From Cardiobacteriaceae bacterium TAE3-ERU3 (GTDB lineage Bacteria > Pseudomonadota > Gammaproteobacteria > Cardiobacteriales > Cardiobacteriaceae): a stretch of DNA of 64,000 nucleotides. Under the pieces are notes generated by a model, which saw nothing but the letters and a program-made list of their open reading frames with translations, did no database searches and had not been told where the DNA came from. Below are positions 7,667 to 16,250 of the stretch, in pieces (position 1 is the stretch's first letter; each line of letters starts with the position of its first letter). The stretch lies in the NCBI GenBank assembly GCA_019218315.1, contig JAHUUI010000001.1:355722-419721 (forward strand). The letters run 5' to 3'. A program made the translations under genes and the position numbers.

Positions 7667-9229
7667 TTACAAACGAATCAGATAATCAAATGCAGACAGT
7701 GCGGCGGTTGCACCCGAGCCCATCGCAATGACGATTTGCTTGTAAGGCACCGTGGTCACGTCCCCACAGGCAAAAATGCCCGGTACGTTGGTCTCGCCTT
7801 TGGCATTGATTTCAATTTCGCCAAAGCGGGTCTTGCTCACGCCACTTTCTTCACCGACAAATTCACTGTTCGGCACCAAACCAATTTGTACGAAGACGCC
7901 GTCCAATGCGAGATCGGTATGCTCTTCGTTGTCACGGTTCTGGTATTTAAGTGCGACAACTTTGCCGCCTTCAGCCTTGATTTCCTTGGTTGCAGCGTTG
8001 GTGTACACGTCGATATTGTCGCGCTTTGCCATGGCATCGACCAAGACTTTATCAGCTTTCAGCTCAGGCATGAATTCAAATACACTGACGTGCTTGACGA
8101 TACCGGCCAGATCCAGCGCAGCTTCGACACCTGAATTACCACCCCCGATAACGGCAACGTGCTTGCCTTTAAAGAACGGGCCATCGCAGTGCGGGCAATA
8201 GGCAACGCCGTTACCGAGGTTCTCTTTCTCACCCGGTACGCCAAGCTCACGCCATTTAGCACCACTGGCAACAATAACCGTCTTAGTATCGATCTTTTCA
8301 CCGGTCTTGAGTACGATCTGATGCTGACCTTCGCCACGAATGAGCTTATCGACGCTGAGATTTTCGCGGATAGTGACCGGATAGGATTGCAAGTGGGTGT
8401 GCAGTTTTCCGGCAAGTTCAGGGCCGGTGGTTTTGGTCACAGAAATCAGGTTCTCAATATCCATGGTATCTTTAACCTGTCCGCCGATACGGTCAGCGAT
8501 CAAGGTCACTGCAAGGCCTTTACGCGCTGCGTAAATAGCCGCTGAGACACCAGCCGGGCCACCGCCGATAACAGTAACATCCTGCAATGGCAATGATGAT
8601 GCACTACTGCCGTAATCACGTACTTCCGGGTAGCGCTCAAGCAATTTATCAACCAGCTTGGCTGTGTCGATTTTGCCGTTGGCAAATGGTTCGCCGTTCA
8701 AAAATACCGCAGGGACGCCTTGAATATTATTGGCTTCGACCTGCTCTTGGAACAGTCCACCATCAATCATTTCGTTGCTGATGTTGTCGTTAAGTAATGC
8801 AAACTGATTCAGCGCCTGCACGACATCCGGGCAATTGTGGCAAGACAGCGAGACGTAAGTCTGGAACTTCAGCTCATGATCAATACCGGCAATCAGTGAT
8901 TGAATAGATGGATCGAGCTTGAGTTCACTGCCACCTGCTTGTAGCAGTGCAAGGATCAGCGAGCTGAACTCATGCCCACCAGGAATACCGCTGAATACGA
9001 TACCGGTATCGCCTTTTTCATTGTCCAAACGGAAGCTGACGCCACTCGGCAAGCTGATATCGCCGCTTTCATCGAGAATGATGTTGTCTGATACGCTGGC
9101 AATATCGCGTAGGAAAGCGAGCAGTTCATCGCGCTTTTCATGCGCGCCAGTGCCGGTCACAAGGGTAACGGGGGAAGTAATTCTTTCGGCGTATTGTTTT
9201 ACTGCGCCTAACGTTTCTTTATCTATCAT
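7667..9229 (-). CDS. ahpF: Alkyl hydroperoxide reductase subunit F
   Basis: A 520-residue flavoprotein that passes electrons from NADH to AhpC. The N-terminal double thioredoxin fold has the CxxC site SCHNCPDVV (about residue 130). The FAD-binding GGGPAGVSAAIYAARKG begins near 218. The thioredoxin-reductase redox site is AYCPHCDG, and the NAD(P) site is IGGGNSGVEAALDLAG. The length matches E. coli AhpF. It lies 149 bases downstream of ahpC on the same strand, with hairpins between them, so it is probably expressed at a lower level from the same transcript. Confidence 0.97.
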   Translation of the reverse strand: MIDKETLGAVKQYAERITSPVTLVTGTGAHEKRDELLAFLRDIASVSDNIILDESGDISLPSGVSFRLDNEKGDTGIVFSGIPGGHEFSSLILALLQAGGSELKLDPSIQSLIAGIDHELKFQTYVSLSCHNCPDVVQALNQFALLNDNISNEMIDGGLFQEQVEANNIQGVPAVFLNGEPFANGKIDTAKLVDKLLERYPEVRDYGSSASSLPLQDVTVIGGGPAGVSAAIYAARKGLAVTLIADRIGGQVKDTMDIENLISVTKTTGPELAGKLHTHLQSYPVTIRENLSVDKLIRGEGQHQIVLKTGEKIDTKTVIVASGAKWRELGVPGEKENLGNGVAYCPHCDGPFFKGKHVAVIGGGNSGVEAALDLAGIVKHVSVFEFMPELKADKVLVDAMAKRDNIDVYTNAATKEIKAEGGKVVALKYQNRDNEEHTDLALDGVFVQIGLVPNSEFVGEESGVSKTRFGEIEINAKGETNVPGIFACGDVTTVPYKQIVIAMGSGATAALSAFDYLIRL

Positions 9230-9256
9230 TTGTTTTACCTATCATATATACCTTTT

Positions 9257-9318
9257 AAAGCCGGTCATGGACCGGCTTTGAGTTGATTTGGGGCATTCTA
9301 AAATGCTGGTCAAACCAG
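9257..9318 (-). promoter_or_regulatory. Hairpins between ahpC and ahpF
   Basis: The 149-base gap holds two stems: AAAGCCGGTC/GACCGGCTTT at 9257-9279 and GCTGGT/ACCAGC at 9304-9318. There is no strong T tract on the minus strand. They could act as an attenuator or as an mRNA 3'-end stabiliser, making ahpC more abundant than ahpF. Confidence 0.5.
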
Positions 9319-9378
9319 CCAGCACCGCGGCTGTTGCCACGAAGGGCTGTTTGGCGATGCTGGTGGCTGAGCACAGAT

Positions 9379-9942
9379 TTAGATTTTACCGACCAGATCA
9401 AGGCTTGGCTTGAGGGTTTCCTGACCTTCTTCCCAAGCTGCCGGGCATACTTCGCCGTCGTTTTCACGAACGTATTGTGCTGCTTTGACTTTGCGAACCA
9501 TGTCTTTAGCGCTACGGCCGATGCCGCCATCGTGCAATTCAGCAACTTTGATCAAGCCATCAGGGTCGACGAGGAAAGTGCCGCGCTCTGCAAGGCCGTC
9601 TGACTCGATCATGACGTCAAAGCCGCGAGCGAGTACGCCAGTTGGGTCGCCAAGCATTGGGTAAGTAATTTTGCCGATTGCTTCAGAAGTGTCGTGCCAT
9701 GCTTTGTGTACGAAGTGAGTATCACAAGAGACAGAATAAACTTCTACGCCCAAGCTCTGCAGTGCGTCATACTGCTTAGCCATATCTTCCAATTCAGTTG
9801 GGCAAACGAAGGTGAAATCAGCTGGGTAGAAAATGAAGATTGCCCACTTGCCGAGCACGTCTTCATGGGTCACTGTTTTGAACTCACCATTGTGAAAAGC
9901 TTGAACAGTAAATTCTGGTATAGATTTATTAATGATGGACAT
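9379..9942 (-). CDS. ahpC: Alkyl hydroperoxide reductase subunit C (2-Cys peroxiredoxin)
   Basis: A 187-residue typical 2-Cys peroxiredoxin of the AhpC-Prx1 class. The peroxidatic cysteine is in [13 protein letters not shown] (about residue 47). The resolving cysteine is in [11 protein letters not shown] (about 166). It reduces H2O2 and organic peroxides and is recycled by the AhpF encoded downstream. It is divergent from oxyR across 165 bases of AT-rich DNA, the arrangement expected for OxyR control. Confidence 0.97.
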   Translation of the reverse strand: MSIINKSIPEFTVQAFHNGEFKTVTHEDVLGKWAIFIFYPADFTFVCPTELEDMAKQYDALQSLGVEVYSVSCDTHFVHKAWHDTSEAIGKITYPMLGDPTGVLARGFDVMIESDGLAERGTFLVDPDGLIKVAELHDGGIGRSAKDMVRKVKAAQYVRENDGEVCPAAWEEGQETLKPSLDLVGKI

Positions 9943-10107
9943 ATTTACACTCCGTTAAAATAAAAGTTATCATAAATTTCAAATTCATTATACGCTGATT
10001 TTTTGATGATAAAATTTCAAAGTATTTAAATCAGGATTTAATTTTTCTTATTATAGAAATAGAATGTTTTTTATCACCCTATTACTTTACTATTTTTGGA
10101 TGTCATC

Positions 10108-11031
10108 ATGATTACTTTACGTCAAATCCAATTCGCCCTTGCCGTCTCACGTCATCGCCATTTTAAGCGCGCTGCGGATGAATGCAAGGTATCCCAGTCT
10201 GCACTGAGCCTCGGCATTGCCGAGATGGAAAAAAACCTCGGTGTGATTATTTTTGAACGTAACAACAAGCAAGTCGTGATTACACCGATCGGTGCAGAGC
10301 TCCTTGAGCGCGCACAAAAGGTTTATCTCGATGCACAGCAGCTTGTTGAACGCGCCAAGGCCAGCGATGATGTGCTCAGCTTTGGTATGGCGATCGGATT
10401 TATCCCGACCGTTGCACCTTATCTATTACCTAAAGCACTGCCGGCCATTCGTGAAAACTACCCTGACTTCAATATGGATATTCACGAAGACCTCACCGAT
10501 CGCCTGCTTAACGACGTGCACAACGGCACGCTGGATGCTGCGGTTATTGCCCAGCCATATGACGTGCCCGGGCTGACCGCACTAGAATTTGCCGAAGAAA
10601 ATTTCTACGTGATGGTGCCGCGTAACCATCCATTGGCCGAGAAGGATCAGCTCACCAGCAGACAGCTGCAAAGTGCGGAACTACTGCTGCTTGGCGAAGG
10701 CCACTGCTTGAAAGACCAAATCATGGAAATTTGCAAATTCAGCAAAGAGCAGGGCAAGAGCCGCATTCGCCATGCCAGCCTCAATACCCTGATGCAAATG
10801 AGCTTGAATGATATGGGCCTGACGTTCGTACCAGAAATGGCGCTGCCTTACCTTAACCATATGAAAGACCGGGTTGCGTTTATTCCATTGTCCGTCAGAG
10901 GGCCTCATCGCCGCCTAGCACTGGTGACCCGCCCAAATTATCCTCGACTCAACGAGCTCGAGACTCTCGGCAAGCTGTTTAAAAACATACTGCGCCAGGA
11001 AGCCACAGCCCACCAAGAGACGGATGCCTAA
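10108..11031 (+). CDS. oxyR: OxyR-type peroxide-sensing LysR regulator
   Basis: A 307-residue LysR-family activator; ATG 10108 is preferred over an in-frame TTG at 10096. The N-terminal HTH reads ITLRQIQFALAVSRHRHFKR. The sensor loop GHCLKDQIMEIC keeps both redox cysteines with the spacing of E. coli C199 and C208. H2O2 oxidises this pair to a disulfide and switches the protein on. It is divergent from ahpC, and its stop codon overlaps the start of the CysZ-like gene (TAATG), so the downstream genes may share its transcript. Confidence 0.93.
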   Translation: MITLRQIQFALAVSRHRHFKRAADECKVSQSALSLGIAEMEKNLGVIIFERNNKQVVITPIGAELLERAQKVYLDAQQLVERAKASDDVLSFGMAIGFIPTVAPYLLPKALPAIRENYPDFNMDIHEDLTDRLLNDVHNGTLDAAVIAQPYDVPGLTALEFAEENFYVMVPRNHPLAEKDQLTSRQLQSAELLLLGEGHCLKDQIMEICKFSKEQGKSRIRHASLNTLMQMSLNDMGLTFVPEMALPYLNHMKDRVAFIPLSVRGPHRRLALVTRPNYPRLNELETLGKLFKNILRQEATAHQETDA

Positions 11032-11747
11032 TGCGAGCTTTATCAGCATTAGTAGAAGGTTTCTCTTGGCTCTCTCGCCCCGGCCTGCGCAAGTTTGTGT
11101 GGATACCGCTGACGATTAACGTACTCGTATTTGCCGGTGCAACATGGGGGTTCATCTACTATCTCGATAGTGTGATGGATCACTTCATGCCGGCCGAGTC
11201 GTGGCTGAACTATCTGCGCTGGATTTTATGGCCGCTGCTGGCTGTGATGTTTGGCATTATCGTGTTCTATACCTTTAGCCTGATTGCCAACATCATTGCC
11301 GCACCATTTAACGGCTTCCTCTCAGCAGCCGTCGAACGCATGGAAACCGGTATCGAGCCTGATTCAGGCATGAGCCTTGCGCAAGAAGCATGGGTCACTA
11401 TTGGTCAGGAAATTCGCAAGACGGTGTTTTTCCTTATCCGAGCCATTCCACTGGTCATTCTCAGCTTTATTCCGGTCATCAACATTGCTGCGCCATTTTT
11501 ATGGTTCGCCTACTCTTCATGGGTCAGCTACTTGCAGTATATGGACTACCCGATGGCCAACCACGGCATTCGCTTCGATGATCAGCGCCGGCGCTTGCGC
11601 GGTAAGCCTCTCGACACCTTCAGCTTTGGTGGCCTCTCAACCCTGATGATGATGGTGCCGGTACTCAATCTGTTTGCCATGCCTGTGTCCGTCATCGGAG
11701 CCACTTTGCACTGGTGCCGCAGTGTCCGCCATACATCCCCTTTTTAA
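11031..11747 (+). CDS. cysZ: CysZ/EI24-family membrane protein
   Basis: A 238-residue inner-membrane protein with about four long hydrophobic segments. The family patterns LSRPGLRKFVWIPLTINV at the start and IANIIAAPFNGFLSAAVER after the second helix are clear. E. coli CysZ is a sulfate permease feeding cysteine synthesis. It starts on the last base of the oxyR stop and ends 11 bases before grxB. The grouping with peroxide and glutathione functions suggests a link to thiol supply under oxidative stress; the substrate is assumed by homology. Confidence 0.75.
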   Translation: MRALSALVEGFSWLSRPGLRKFVWIPLTINVLVFAGATWGFIYYLDSVMDHFMPAESWLNYLRWILWPLLAVMFGIIVFYTFSLIANIIAAPFNGFLSAAVERMETGIEPDSGMSLAQEAWVTIGQEIRKTVFFLIRAIPLVILSFIPVINIAAPFLWFAYSSWVSYLQYMDYPMANHGIRFDDQRRRLRGKPLDTFSFGGLSTLMMMVPVLNLFAMPVSVIGATLHWCRSVRHTSPF

Positions 11748-11758
11748 GGAGCACGTAT

Positions 11759-12406
11759 ATGAAGCTTTATTACTATGATCATTGCCCATTCTGCACACGC
11801 GCACGCATGATATTTGGCTTCCGCAACATCCCGGTTGACAGTGAAATTCTTGCCAATGACGATGAAGAAACGCCAAACCGACTCATTGGCAAAAAAATGC
11901 TGCCTATCTTGGTGAAAGAAGATGGCACAGCCATGGGCGAAAGTCTGGATATCGTCAAGTACGTCAATCAATTGGCTGAACAACCCATTGATGAAGACGT
12001 CCGTCCAGCATTGAACGACCTACTCGATAAAATCAACAAATACGCTATTTACCTGATTTTGCCACGCAGTTCAAAAATTGACTTTGCGGAGTTTGCCACC
12101 CCATCTGCAGTGGACTACTACACCAAAAAGAAAACAGAAACTGTTGGCGACTTCGACGCGCAAATTGCGCGCAGCGATGAATACATTGCCAAACTTGATG
12201 AAGACCTCAAGGCGCTCGATGCCCTTATTCTTAGCACAGACGCAGCGAACGGCAAAGCGCCAAGCATGGAAGACATCCTCATTTTCCCTATCCTGCGTAA
12301 CTTGACTACGGTCAAAGGCATTAATTGGCCGGATGGCATCCGCGACTATCTGGATAGTATCAGCAGGCAAACAGCCATCTCACTGCTGTTTGATCACGCA
12401 ATCTAG
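11759..12406 (+). CDS. grxB: Glutaredoxin 2
   Basis: 215 residues from ATG 11759, preceded by AAGGAG; the upstream in-frame extension is dismissed. The thioredoxin fold carries the dithiol site DHCPFCTRAR at residues 7-16. An all-helical GST-like C-terminal domain follows, as in E. coli GrxB (215 residues). It reduces protein disulfides and glutathionylated proteins using glutathione. It is the third gene of the oxyR - cysZ-like - grxB run and is closed by a strong terminator. Confidence 0.92.
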   Translation: MKLYYYDHCPFCTRARMIFGFRNIPVDSEILANDDEETPNRLIGKKMLPILVKEDGTAMGESLDIVKYVNQLAEQPIDEDVRPALNDLLDKINKYAIYLILPRSSKIDFAEFATPSAVDYYTKKKTETVGDFDAQIARSDEYIAKLDEDLKALDALILSTDAANGKAPSMEDILIFPILRNLTTVKGINWPDGIRDYLDSISRQTAISLLFDHAI

Positions 12407-12426
12407 ACGAGCGCACTCAAAATACC

Positions 12427-12454
12427 AAGCCAACCCCACGGGGTTGGCTTTTTT
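12427..12454 (+). terminator. Intrinsic terminator after grxB
   Basis: AAGCCAACCCC - AC - GGGGTTGGCTT is an 11-base-pair stem followed by further T residues. It ends the oxyR-cysZ-grxB transcript. Confidence 0.9.
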
Positions 12455-12511
12455 GTTTCTGAGCACAGCTCACTCTGTAATGTTATTTTTGCATCATATG
12501 CTCATAACATC

Positions 12512-12529
12512 ATAATATTGTAATATCAT
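12512..12529. promoter_or_regulatory. AT-rich palindrome before the ygaV-like gene
   Basis: ATATT-GT-AATAT at 12515-12526, flanked by AT at 12512-12513 and 12528-12529, forms a dyad that ends about six bases before the regulator's start codon. AT-rich palindromes of this type are bound by BigR/YgaV regulators at their own promoters. No clear ribosome-binding site follows, so the start may be weak or leaderless. Confidence 0.45.
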
Positions 12530-12535
12530 ATATAA

Positions 12536-12868
12536 ATGAATAAAGATTCTACAATCAATGATATGAGTAATGACATCCCGGCCAAGGCGACAGAAGTAGC
12601 CAATCTATTGAAACTGATTAGCAATCCGCACCGTCTAACCGTACTTTGCGCGTTAACAGAGCAACCGATGAACGTCACCGCACTCACCGAGCTTGCCGAT
12701 ATCAACCAAACTGCAATGTCCAACCATCTGGCGCGGCTGCGCTCAGCCGGCATTATTGATTATCACCGTAAGCACCGTGAATTGATTTATGAATTGAGTG
12801 ACCCACGGGTAGCGAAAGTGCTGACCCTGCTGCATGACCTTTATTGTAAGGAGAATAATGATGAGTAA
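12536..12868 (+). CDS. ygaV: ArsR/SmtB-family regulator, YgaV/BigR type
   Basis: A 110-residue winged-helix repressor. The helix-turn-helix is visible at INQTAMSNHLARLRSAGII. Two cysteines, one in TVLCALTEQP and one near the end in LYCKEN, match the pair in BigR, SqrR and YgaV that forms a di- or tetrasulfide on reaction with sulfane sulfur. The next gene encodes a membrane rhodanese, exactly as in E. coli ygaV-ygaP, which strongly supports persulfide sensing. A second ATG at 12563 is possible. Confidence 0.82.
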   Translation: MNKDSTINDMSNDIPAKATEVANLLKLISNPHRLTVLCALTEQPMNVTALTELADINQTAMSNHLARLRSAGIIDYHRKHRELIYELSDPRVAKVLTLLHDLYCKENNDE

Positions 12869-13397
12869 CGTTCGGACAATTGATGCTTCATCTTTGGCTG
12901 AGAAGCTACAGCGCGGCGAAGTGCTGCTTATTGATGTGCGTGAAGCTGCTGAATTTGCCGAGTGCCACATACCCAATGCCATCTCATTGCCACTAACCAA
13001 CATTGAGCCACATTTTGTCCAGCTTTCAGGAGAAACGCGGACTTTGGTTTTCCAATGCCAAAAGGGCAAGCGTGGTGAGTTGGCCGCTGAACAAGCTCTC
13101 GTAAAAGTGCCCGGGAATAAAGAGATTTACAACCTGACTGGCGGCATCGAGGCTTGGCAACAAGCTGCATTGCCAGTCGTCTCCACTCAATCAGGCGGGA
13201 AAAAGACCTTGCCACTTAATCGTCAGGTATTTATCGCAGTGGGTAGCTTGATCTTTATCGGCTCATTGCTCGCCATTGCAGGGATAAAGGCCGGTGCAAT
13301 CTTGACGCTATTCGTTAGCTGCGGACTACTGGTTGCAGGCTTTACCGGCTGGTGCGGCATGGCACTGCTGCTGCAAAAAATGCCATGGAATCGCTAA
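12861..13397 (+). CDS. ygaP: Membrane-bound rhodanese (YgaP-like, DUF2892)
   Basis: 178 residues from ATG 12861, seven bases after AAGGAG; an ATG at 12858 is possible. The start lies within the end of the regulator gene, so translation is coupled. Residues 1-110 form a rhodanese domain with the active cysteine in VFQCQKGKRGE (about residue 61). Two C-terminal helices carry the DUF2892 pattern, ending at GWCGMALLLQKMPWN. YgaP transfers sulfane sulfur and is membrane anchored. It probably detoxifies or relays sulfide-derived persulfide under control of the upstream repressor. Confidence 0.88.
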   Translation: MSNVRTIDASSLAEKLQRGEVLLIDVREAAEFAECHIPNAISLPLTNIEPHFVQLSGETRTLVFQCQKGKRGELAAEQALVKVPGNKEIYNLTGGIEAWQQAALPVVSTQSGGKKTLPLNRQVFIAVGSLIFIGSLLAIAGIKAGAILTLFVSCGLLVAGFTGWCGMALLLQKMPWNR

Positions 13398-13411
13398 CTA
13401 CAGCAGCCCAT

Positions 13412-13439
13412 AAAAAAGCCAACCGTATCGGTTGGCTTT
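13412..13439. terminator. Bidirectional terminator between ygaP and DUF4282 gene
   Basis: AAAAAAGCCAACC - GTATC - GGTTGGCTTT forms a 10-base-pair stem, with an A tract to the left and T residues to the right. It serves ygaP on the plus strand and can also serve the DUF4282 gene that converges from the right. Confidence 0.85.
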
Positions 13440-13476
13440 AAAGTTAGCGGCTCCTATGAAATAGCAGCACCACTAA

Positions 13477-13758
13477 TTACAGCTTGTTTTTGTCGCGGAT
13501 TGCTTCGAGATTTTCATTGATACGGAAGAAAATCATGATTAATTCGCACCATACGCGCGCCATGATGATGCCTAAAATGATGGAGAATAAGCCAGAAAGG
13601 AATCCGGCAAAAGTAAACCCACCACCATAGCGGCTCCCCATACCTGAGAACATTAGGCCAATGCCTCCCAAGACGGAAAAGATAATGATCAGCCAGTAAA
13701 GTACGACAATAGCCCGCGGCGTAATGAATTTATCAAAAGTAAAGAGTGACTTAAGCAT
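13477..13758 (-). CDS. DUF4282-family small membrane protein
   Basis: A 93-residue protein with two transmembrane helices (VVLYWLIIIFSVLGGIGLMF and a glycine/leucine-rich second helix) separated by a short glycine-rich loop. The motif ARVWCELIMIFFRINENLEAI near the end is the hallmark of DUF4282. Function is unknown. It lies downstream of fbp on the same strand, 110 bases apart, with a pair of AAACGTTT sites in the gap. Confidence 0.8.
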   Translation of the reverse strand: MLKSLFTFDKFITPRAIVVLYWLIIIFSVLGGIGLMFSGMGSRYGGGFTFAGFLSGLFSIILGIIMARVWCELIMIFFRINENLEAIRDKNKL

Positions 13759-13782
13759 AGTATTTCCATATTAAATTGAAGC

Positions 13783-13832
13783 GAAACGTTTCTTGCAGCA
13801 CGTCCTTGGATCCAGCCACATAAAAACGTTTC
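13783..13832. promoter_or_regulatory. Pair of AAACGTTT operator-like sites
   Basis: A perfect 10-base palindrome GAAACGTTTC at 13783-13792 and a second AAACGTTTC at 13824-13832 have centres 40 bases apart, about four helical turns. The core resembles LacI/GalR-family sites, including the Cra (FruR) half-site pattern. They sit between the end of fbp and the start of the DUF4282 gene, so they would control the latter. The regulator is not in the window. Confidence 0.4.
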
Positions 13833-13868
13833 TCATTTTACTATAATTTAATCACCAAATTAACTGGA

Positions 13869-14873
13869 TTAATCCGGGAAATCACTCATAAATTTCATTG
13901 CATTTTCAACCATATTTTTAGAGCCGATAAACAGTGGTACGCGCTGGTGCAGCTCGGTTGGCTCTATATCGAGAATACGGCGGTAGCCATCGGTAGCCAT
14001 GCCGCCAGCCTGCTCAGCAAGAAATGCCATTGGGTTACATTCATAGAGTAGGCGCAATTTGCCATTTGGATAGCTGGTTGCAGACGGATAAATGTAGATA
14101 CCACCTTTAATCATATTGCGGTGAAAGTCCGATACCAAAGAGCCGATATAGCGCGATTTATACGGACGATCAGTAGCAGCATCTTCTTCCTGACAATACT
14201 TGAGGTATTTCTTTACCCCCAATGGGAATTTGAGGTACTGGCCTTCGTTGATTGAGTAAATGCTGCCATCTTCGGGAATATGTACCGCTTCTTGAGACAA
14301 GCCAAAAATGCCAACGGTTGGGTCGTACGTGAAGCTGTGAACACCATTGCCAGTGGTATAAACCAACATGGTTGAAGAGCCGTAAACGACGTAACCAGCC
14401 GCAACCTGACGGTTACCTGGTTGTAAAAAGTCCTCCAACGTGACCGGCCCACCAACTGGCGATAAGCGGCGATACACAGAGAAGATCGTACCTACCGCAA
14501 CGTTGACATCAATATTCGATGAACCATCCAGTGGATCAGTTAGGATAACGTACTTGGCATTGCGCCCTTTTTCACTCTCAAAGATAACGATATCGTCTTC
14601 TTCTTCCGAGGCAAATCCGGCAACATCATCGCGGGCAAGAAAAGCATTTTTCAGCGTATTGTGGGCAATGACATCCAGCTTTTGTTGCGCTTCCCCCTGA
14701 ACGTTATCTGATCCGGCTTCACCAAGAAAATCCTGAATCAGCCCGGCTTTGTTAATATCGCGATGCAGTACTTTTGCCGCGAGCCGTAAAGCGGATAAGA
14801 TGCCGGTTAGATCACCTTTGGCATCGGGATACTGGTTTTGCTTTTCAACGATAAATTCACCAAGACTTCTCAT
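13869..14873 (-). CDS. fbp: Fructose-1,6-bisphosphatase class I
   Basis: A 334-residue gluconeogenic enzyme that removes the 1-phosphate of fructose 1,6-bisphosphate with Mg2+. The metal and catalytic signature [19 protein letters not shown] is present near residues 111-129, and the substrate motif [19 protein letters not shown] and a C-terminal [12 protein letters not shown] complete the fold. The length is normal. It is a single gene reading away from the rhomboid gene; the 115-base gap between them carries both promoters. Confidence 0.96.
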   Translation of the reverse strand: MRSLGEFIVEKQNQYPDAKGDLTGILSALRLAAKVLHRDINKAGLIQDFLGEAGSDNVQGEAQQKLDVIAHNTLKNAFLARDDVAGFASEEEDDIVIFESEKGRNAKYVILTDPLDGSSNIDVNVAVGTIFSVYRRLSPVGGPVTLEDFLQPGNRQVAAGYVVYGSSTMLVYTTGNGVHSFTYDPTVGIFGLSQEAVHIPEDGSIYSINEGQYLKFPLGVKKYLKYCQEEDAATDRPYKSRYIGSLVSDFHRNMIKGGIYIYPSATSYPNGKLRLLYECNPMAFLAEQAGGMATDGYRRILDIEPTELHQRVPLFIGSKNMVENAMKFMSDFPD

Positions 14874-14988
14874 TGCCCATGCTCCTAATTAGTTGCCAAT
14901 TGTGCTTATTGTAACGCCCATATACAAAAAGCAGCAATCTCTCAGCCTTGGTATTATGATGCAGCCAAAATATTTGACAGGAGACCTC

Positions 14989-15726
14989 ATGACCCTTGCC
15001 GAGTCTTTCAAGCGTGCACCGCTTGCCGTATCACTGGCTGGCAGCTTTGTATTGATCTTTGTGCTTCAGGTGCTAACCGGCATAGACATCAATGACCCGG
15101 CTCTTGATGATCTCGAACGCTGGGGCGCAAATGCATTTCCACTGACCATGGGTAGTGAGCCGTGGCGCTTGATTTCCAGCGCTTTTATCCATGCCGGGCT
15201 AACGCATTTGGTGTTTAATGCGCTGGCGATGTATGTCTTTGGTCTCGCAGCCGAGCCGTTATTCGGCCATGCGCGCTTTCTCGCCATATTCCTACTATCA
15301 GCGGTTGGGGGCGGGCTGCTCAATAGTTACCTAACTTGGCACGCGCTACTCGATGGCGAACCGTACTATATTGCCGTGGGTGCATCTGGAGGCATTATGG
15401 GGCTTGGTGCAGCTCTGACGCTGGCTGCTTTGAGTAAATTGCCACTCAAAGACTCGCAGCTCAATACCCGTGCATTAATTGTGCTGATGGGCATCAACAT
15501 TGGCTATGGCTTTTTAATGCCGGGGATCGATAACGCTGCGCATATTGGCGGCGCATTGACCGGCGCGCTGATCGCTTTGGCCTTCATCGCCGGATACAAA
15601 TTGCGTAATCAGTGGATAAGTTGGGTTGCCATTGCACTAACAGGCTTAGGCTTTTATTGGTACTGGCATAGCCTGCATGAAGAAATCGTCTCTGAATTAG
15701 CACGCTACGGACAAACATTAACATAA
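14989..15726 (+). CDS. Rhomboid-family intramembrane serine protease
   Basis: About 245 residues from ATG 14989, five bases after CAGGAG; the upstream in-frame ATGs lack such a site. There are six or seven membrane helices. The catalytic serine is in GASGGIMGLG and the catalytic histidine in NAAHIGGALTG, and the HxxxN oxyanion motif is seen in THLVFN. The active site is therefore complete, unlike inactive pseudoproteases. The substrate is unknown. mgsA follows after 52 bases. Confidence 0.9.
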   Translation: MTLAESFKRAPLAVSLAGSFVLIFVLQVLTGIDINDPALDDLERWGANAFPLTMGSEPWRLISSAFIHAGLTHLVFNALAMYVFGLAAEPLFGHARFLAIFLLSAVGGGLLNSYLTWHALLDGEPYYIAVGASGGIMGLGAALTLAALSKLPLKDSQLNTRALIVLMGINIGYGFLMPGIDNAAHIGGALTGALIALAFIAGYKLRNQWISWVAIALTGLGFYWYWHSLHEEIVSELARYGQTLT

Positions 15727-15778
15727 GCACCCGCACACATAACTTAAATCTATTCTGCTCATATAAGGAGAGAGAACA

Positions 15779-16189
15779 ATGGCATATTCCAATCCCCGTA
15801 TCGCATTGGTTGCCCACGATGCGCGTAAAGACGCCATGATTGAATGGGCGCGCAAGCACGAAGCATGGCTCAGCCAATGCCCGCTATTCACGACTGGCAC
15901 CACTGGCAAGCGTATTGAAGAAGCGACCAGTTTGAAAGTCACACGGATGCTTTCTGGCCCACTCGGCGGCGACCAGCAAATCGGTGCAATGATCGCAGAA
16001 GGTCGGCTCGACGTGCTGATTTTCTTTTACGATCCGCTATCAGCCGTCCCGCATGATGTAGACGTCAAAGCATTACTGCGCATTTCGACGGTCTATCATA
16101 TTGCTGTTGCCATGAATGAGCGTACTGCCGACTTGCTGGTACGCGGCTTGGCTGAGGAAAAAGGATTGCAGAGCAAGACAACCTGCTAA
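15779..16189 (+). CDS. mgsA: Methylglyoxal synthase
   Basis: A 136-residue enzyme converting dihydroxyacetone phosphate to methylglyoxal and phosphate, a bypass of lower glycolysis. Conserved blocks are [29 protein letters not shown] (phosphate site), and [17 protein letters not shown] with the catalytic aspartate. It is slightly shorter than E. coli MgsA (152), with the ends trimmed. An AAGGAGAG ribosome-binding site precedes the ATG. It converges on the helicase gene. Confidence 0.95.
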   Translation: MAYSNPRIALVAHDARKDAMIEWARKHEAWLSQCPLFTTGTTGKRIEEATSLKVTRMLSGPLGGDQQIGAMIAEGRLDVLIFFYDPLSAVPHDVDVKALLRISTVYHIAVAMNERTADLLVRGLAEEKGLQSKTTC

Positions 16190-16250
16190 TCCCCAGCTAC
16201 AACGCATTCAAATAGAAAATGACGTTAAGCGCTTACTGTATAGATACTAT

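Noticed and set aside
7616-8134. A long plus-strand frame opposite ahpF
   Set aside because: It is antisense to conserved AhpF domains and starts inside the terminator hairpin.
9943-10107. An OxyR tetrad (ATAG-N7-CTAT repeated) between ahpC and oxyR
   Set aside because: Individual ATAG and CTAT words occur (for example 10053, 10059, 10079, 10090), but the required 11-base spacing is not met for a full site, so no coordinates are claimed.
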